DNA from: an uncultured Pelagibacteraceae bacterium
Lineage (GTDB): Bacteria; Pseudomonadota; Alphaproteobacteria; Pelagibacterales; Pelagibacteraceae
DNA length: 64,000 nt
Assembly: GCA_902521075.1 (NCBI GenBank)
Contig: CABYQM010000002.1
Location: 78,414 to 142,413 of the forward strand
Direction: 5' to 3'
In this document: in pieces, positions 61,082 through 64,000 of the stretch
Numbering within the stretch: position 1 is the first letter of the stretch
How the letters are laid out: every line of letters starts with the position of its first letter
Notes under the pieces: generated by a model
What the model saw: only the letters and a program-made list of their open reading frames with translations
Database searches by the model: none
Told to the model about the DNA's origin: nothing
Made by a program: the position numbers and the translations under genes

Positions 61082-62410
61082 ATGTCGTTACCGACAAAAG
61101 CAAAAGTTGTAATAATTGGTGGAGGAATTCACGGGTTAAGTACTGCTTGGAAACTTTCCGAAAAATATAAAAATCCAAACGATGTCGTTGTCCTAGAAAA
61201 AAAAGACACTGCTGCAGGTGCAAGTGGAATTGCATGTGGAGTTGTTAGAAATAATTATTTTCAACCAGCAATGAGAGAATTAATGGCTCATTCAGTTAGT
61301 GTTTGGGAAAGTGATCCAGAGGCATTTAAATATAATGCTGTCGGCTATATGCAAATTTCTCCAGAAGTAATGCATAAAGATGTTGCAAGTATTTATGAAC
61401 AACAAAAAGCGATCGGATATGAATCAGAATTTATAGAAGGTGAAAAAGATTGCATGAAATATATGCAAGGAATTTTTAGTGATTGGCAAGCAAAAGGTAT
61501 TACATCTGTCTTGCATGAAAAAAAAGGTGGATATGCATTTAATAAGGACTCAATTAAAGCACTAGAGAAAAAAGCAAATTCAAACGGTGTAAACGTTCAT
61601 AAAGGAGTAAAGGTTACAGGTTTTAAAAGAGGTAGCAACAGCAATGCAATTACTGGCGTGGTTACAGACAAAGGTACAATTGATTGTGATCAGGTAGTTA
61701 TTGGAGCAGGACCATGGGTAAGAGATTTTTGGAATATGTTGGAGTTACCAAAAACTACTAACATAAAAGATGCTAAAAATGGAAAAATGCATGAAGTTGA
61801 AATGTGGAAGTACTGGTTTTTACAAGAAGGTGTATTGGGTGTAGATGCAGATTATTTAAAAACTAATGAAGGTAAACCGCCTCCAGTAATTCATGTTGAT
61901 ACAGATGCACCACTTTATTCTGACAAAGATGGTAAAATAATTACAGAAGACTTATGGGGTATTTATTATAAACCTGATATTGAAGGATTGGGAGTTCAAG
62001 GTGGAACATCACCTTACATTGTTCAAAAACATTTTGATGAAGTTAATATTGACCCATATGGAATTGACTCTCCTGAATATCAAACTACTGATAAATTTTC
62101 TGATATGTGGACTTCAGCACTTGCACATATTCAGAAACGTTTTGTTGGTAAATCTCATTTGTATAGAAAGGGACCATCAGGAGGATTGGGTTGTTTAACT
62201 CCAGATTCATTCCCGATATTCGATAGATTTTTTGAAAATGTTTACATGATTGCAGATGCAAATCATGGTTATAAAATGATAGGTGTTGGGCACCTTGTTG
62301 CACAAGAAATTTTAGGTCAAGAAAGTGAATTACTTAAACCGTTCAGGTTCGATAGATATGAAAAAGGCAAACTTCATCCGACATCGAACAGTCCGTTTCC
62401 TTGGAGCTAA
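61082..62410 (+). CDS. FAD-dependent oxidoreductase (sarcosine-oxidase-beta/DadA-like)
   Basis: The 442-residue DAO-fold enzyme has KVVIIGGGIHGLSTAWKLSEKY, EKKDTAAGASGIACGVVRNNYF and GPSGGLGCLTPDSFPIFDRFFENVYMIADANHGYKMIGVGH. No GcvT domain is present. It is followed by a glutamine-synthetase family gene and a class II amidotransferase, a set seen in N-methylglutamate-type pathways for methylamine use. It could oxidise an N-methyl amino acid. Its own TGG- and His-rich active-site segment differs from SoxB, so it is a separate branch. Confidence 0.8.
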   Translation: MSLPTKAKVVIIGGGIHGLSTAWKLSEKYKNPNDVVVLEKKDTAAGASGIACGVVRNNYFQPAMRELMAHSVSVWESDPEAFKYNAVGYMQISPEVMHKDVASIYEQQKAIGYESEFIEGEKDCMKYMQGIFSDWQAKGITSVLHEKKGGYAFNKDSIKALEKKANSNGVNVHKGVKVTGFKRGSNSNAITGVVTDKGTIDCDQVVIGAGPWVRDFWNMLELPKTTNIKDAKNGKMHEVEMWKYWFLQEGVLGVDADYLKTNEGKPPPVIHVDTDAPLYSDKDGKIITEDLWGIYYKPDIEGLGVQGGTSPYIVQKHFDEVNIDPYGIDSPEYQTTDKFSDMWTSALAHIQKRFVGKSHLYRKGPSGGLGCLTPDSFPIFDRFFENVYMIADANHGYKMIGVGHLVAQEILGQESELLKPFRFDRYEKGKLHPTSNSPFPWS

Positions 62411-62477
62411 TTTATCTAAGTAGACAAACGTTTTTTTTTCAGTTACCTTTTTGATCTGAAAATTCAAAGGGGGAAGA

Positions 62478-63947
62478 ATGACGGATCTTGAAAAACACGT
62501 AAACCAACCAGGTAGAGCTAAACTCGTCAAAAAAGTTAGAGAAAAAATAAACGAATTAGGAATTACTTATATCTATTATCAATTTATTTCAGTAACTGGG
62601 AGAGTTGTTGGAAAAGGAATACCAGCAGACCACTGGGAAAGAACTGCAGAAAAAGGTTTTCAATTGGTTTATGGAGCAACAGCAAATTTATTTTTAGATC
62701 GTCATAATAATTATATTGGATATGGTCCAGAAGCTATGGAATTGGTAGGAATACCTGATCCAGAAACTTTTGTTCAATTGCCTTGGGATAAGAGAGTTGG
62801 AAGAGTTTTTGTTACATGTTTTAGAAATAGAGAAGAAAGAAAAAATCCAGGTGGTCATTTAACAAGTGACTGCAGAGGTAATCTTAGAATTTTCATGAAT
62901 GAGTTTAAAAAGAAACATGGATTAGAATTAAGAGTTGGAACAGAGCCTGAAATGATGTGGTTAACAAAAAATCCTGACGGAACTCCAACTGGACAAGGTT
63001 TCTCAAAACCTTTCTGTTATCATATTGATCAATTTGAATCATTAAGACCTGTGTTTATGAAGGTTATTGAATACGCAAAAGCGATGGGTCTTGATATGAT
63101 CCAAGGTGACCATGAAGATGCTCCTGGTCAATTAGAGCTTAACTGGACATTTGATAATGTTTTAAGAAATGCTGATAGACTATCTACATATCGACAAATT
63201 TGTGCTCAGGTAGCAAGAGAACATAATCTTATTGCTTGCTTTATGACCAAACCATTTATGGGAGTTTCAGCAAGTGGATGTCACACCAACATGTCTTTGT
63301 GGAAAGGTGGAAAGGTATCTGTAAATAAATTAGGTAACAAAAAACTTCCAGGAGTAGAGGAAGTCTTTAGTTATGTATCCGGTGGCACTAATACTTTCAT
63401 GCCTGATACTAAAGATATGCAATTACCTGGAAAAATTGGATTACAATCAATTGCAGGGATAATGAAACACTTGCCAGCTTTAACAGCAATTGGTTCTTCA
63501 ACAGTTAACTCATATAGAAGATTATGGGATCAAGGTTTTTGGGCACCAGTATATGCTGACTGGGGTTATCAAAATAGAACATGTGGTCTAAGAGTATCTG
63601 CTCCAGGTAGATTCGAATACAGATCAGTTGACTCTATGCATAATCCATATTTATTAGGTGCAGCATTACTTAAAGCTTGTGATGAAGGAATATCTAAAAA
63701 AATGAAACCAGCCAAACCTGAGTCTAGAAATATATATGAAGCTCAAAAAGCTGGTAAAGATGTTAAAAAACTTCCACTAAGTTTAGGTGAAGCTTTAGAT
63801 AGATTGGCGGAAGATGAGGTAATAAAATCATCAATGCCAGATGAAATGTATAAAGTTTTTAATTGGTACAAACGAGATGAGTGGGAAAAATTCTTGGGTG
63901 CAACAACACAATGGGATCTTGATACCTATCTGGATTGTTTACCATAA
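62478..63947 (+). CDS. Glutamine synthetase family protein (GlnT/gamma-glutamylmethylamide synthetase-type candidate)
   Basis: The 489-residue protein has a beta-Grasp-like N-terminus (KKVREKINELGITYIYYQFISVTGRVVGKGIP) and a GS catalytic domain. ELRVGTEPEMMWL carries metal-binding acidic residues, DMIQGDHEDAPGQLELNW and SASGCHTNMSLWKGGK include the His/Asn site, and YRRLWDQGFWAPVY and NRTCGLRVSAPGRFEYRSVD lie near the end. It is about 45 residues longer than typical GlnA. Since an MgsA-like amidotransferase follows, a gamma-glutamylmethylamide synthetase role is possible, but an ordinary GS-III-like or other gamma-glutamyl ligase cannot be excluded. Confidence 0.82.
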   Translation: MTDLEKHVNQPGRAKLVKKVREKINELGITYIYYQFISVTGRVVGKGIPADHWERTAEKGFQLVYGATANLFLDRHNNYIGYGPEAMELVGIPDPETFVQLPWDKRVGRVFVTCFRNREERKNPGGHLTSDCRGNLRIFMNEFKKKHGLELRVGTEPEMMWLTKNPDGTPTGQGFSKPFCYHIDQFESLRPVFMKVIEYAKAMGLDMIQGDHEDAPGQLELNWTFDNVLRNADRLSTYRQICAQVAREHNLIACFMTKPFMGVSASGCHTNMSLWKGGKVSVNKLGNKKLPGVEEVFSYVSGGTNTFMPDTKDMQLPGKIGLQSIAGIMKHLPALTAIGSSTVNSYRRLWDQGFWAPVYADWGYQNRTCGLRVSAPGRFEYRSVDSMHNPYLLGAALLKACDEGISKKMKPAKPESRNIYEAQKAGKDVKKLPLSLGEALDRLAEDEVIKSSMPDEMYKVFNWYKRDEWEKFLGATTQWDLDTYLDCLP

Positions 63948-63964
63948 TTTAATAAGGAAATTAT

Positions 63965-64000
63965 ATGTGCGGAATAGCAGGATTAATTCATAGAGGAAAT
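63965..64000 (+). CDS. Class II glutamine amidotransferase (N-terminus only, cut by the right edge)
   Basis: Only twelve codons are visible: MCGIAGLIHRGN. Cys2 is the Ntn nucleophile of class II amidotransferases (PurF/GltB/GlxB/MgsA type). Its position behind the GS-family gene suggests the first subunit of a GlxBCD or N-methylglutamate synthase set; the rest lies outside the window. Confidence 0.7.
   Translation, partial: MCGIAGLIHRGN

Noticed and set aside
62436-62463. TTTTCAG...CTGAAAA inverted repeat before the glutamine synthetase family gene
   Set aside because: Seven pairs with a 14-base loop and no T-tract after it; probably chance in AT-rich DNA, though an operator cannot be fully excluded.
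1-64000. CRISPR arrays, insertion sequences, prophage, tRNA or rRNA genes
   Set aside because: No direct-repeat arrays, transposase or integrase ORFs, or tRNA cloverleafs were seen in any intergenic stretch.

Overview
The window looks like a SAR11 (Candidatus Pelagibacter-type) alphaproteobacterial chromosome. The DNA is very AT-rich, genes are packed with overlaps or gaps of a few bases, there are no mobile elements, tRNAs, rRNAs or CRISPR arrays, and the gene content centres on oxidation of methylated amines and other one-carbon (C1) compounds. This assignment is an inference from gene content and compactness; no marker gene such as rRNA is present. No stretch longer than about 300 bases lacks a gene.

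Layout. 1-5.5 kb: the cut-off end of a dimethylglycine/sarcosine dehydrogenase-like gene, then an iron(III) ABC operon (fbpA, a small Cys-rich ORF, fbpB, fbpC) behind a cluster of Fur-like boxes. 5.5-9.5 kb: LysR regulator, AcuI-type acryloyl-CoA reductase, folE, then divergent hisI, a 2OG-Fe(II) oxygenase-like gene and a DUF2237 gene. 9.5-24.3 kb: a long minus-strand run holding ETF-QO, etfA, etfB, an 810-residue dimethylglycine dehydrogenase-like enzyme, two small envelope proteins, two CoA-binding paralogues, a [2Fe-2S] ferredoxin, an SBP56/methanethiol-oxidase-family protein, an enoyl-CoA-hydratase-fold protein, a nucleotidyltransferase/kinase pair, a Rieske oxygenase, a methyltransferase, and egtD/egtB (ergothioneine). 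24.4-27.2 kb: a MetF-like reductase overlapping a DmdA/GcvT-like methyltransferase, a 35-residue membrane ORF and a YIP1-like protein. 27.2-30.6 kb: an operon of unknown function (zinc-ribbon micro-ORF, DUF3726, a 553-residue unknown, M19 dipeptidase). 30.7-35.4 kb: purE, purK and assorted genes. 35.4-45.7 kb: a C1 core with heterotetrameric sarcosine oxidase (soxBDAG), formate-THF ligase (fhs), a glutamine amidotransferase, an Fe-alcohol dehydrogenase and trimethylamine monooxygenase (tmm). 45.7-52.9 kb: a sugar ABC transporter with a GH63-like hydrolase and gpsA. 53-60.6 kb: an OpuA/ProXWV-type betaine/TMAO ABC transporter, divergent from a DUF1989-GcvT fusion that is probably TMAO demethylase (tdm). 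60.6-64 kb: a small winged-helix protein, a FAD amine oxidase, a glutamine-synthetase family protein and the first codons of a class II glutamine amidotransferase, which looks like the start of an N-methylglutamate-type module.

How it fits together. Quaternary and tertiary amines (betaine, TMAO, possibly carnitine-like compounds) are imported by the OpuA-type system. TMA is oxidised by Tmm to TMAO, and Tdm would demethylate TMAO. A Rieske oxygenase with a CntA/GbcA-like Glu at the bridging position may act on another quaternary amine. Dimethylglycine and sarcosine are demethylated by the FAD-GcvT enzymes and by sarcosine oxidase. Electrons from the dehydrogenases can pass through EtfAB to ETF-QO and ubiquinone, all encoded side by side. 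C1 units land on tetrahydrofolate and are drained via Fhs. Three separate ABC operons carry a stem-loop just after the substrate-binding-protein part, which suggests binding proteins are made in excess over membrane subunits.
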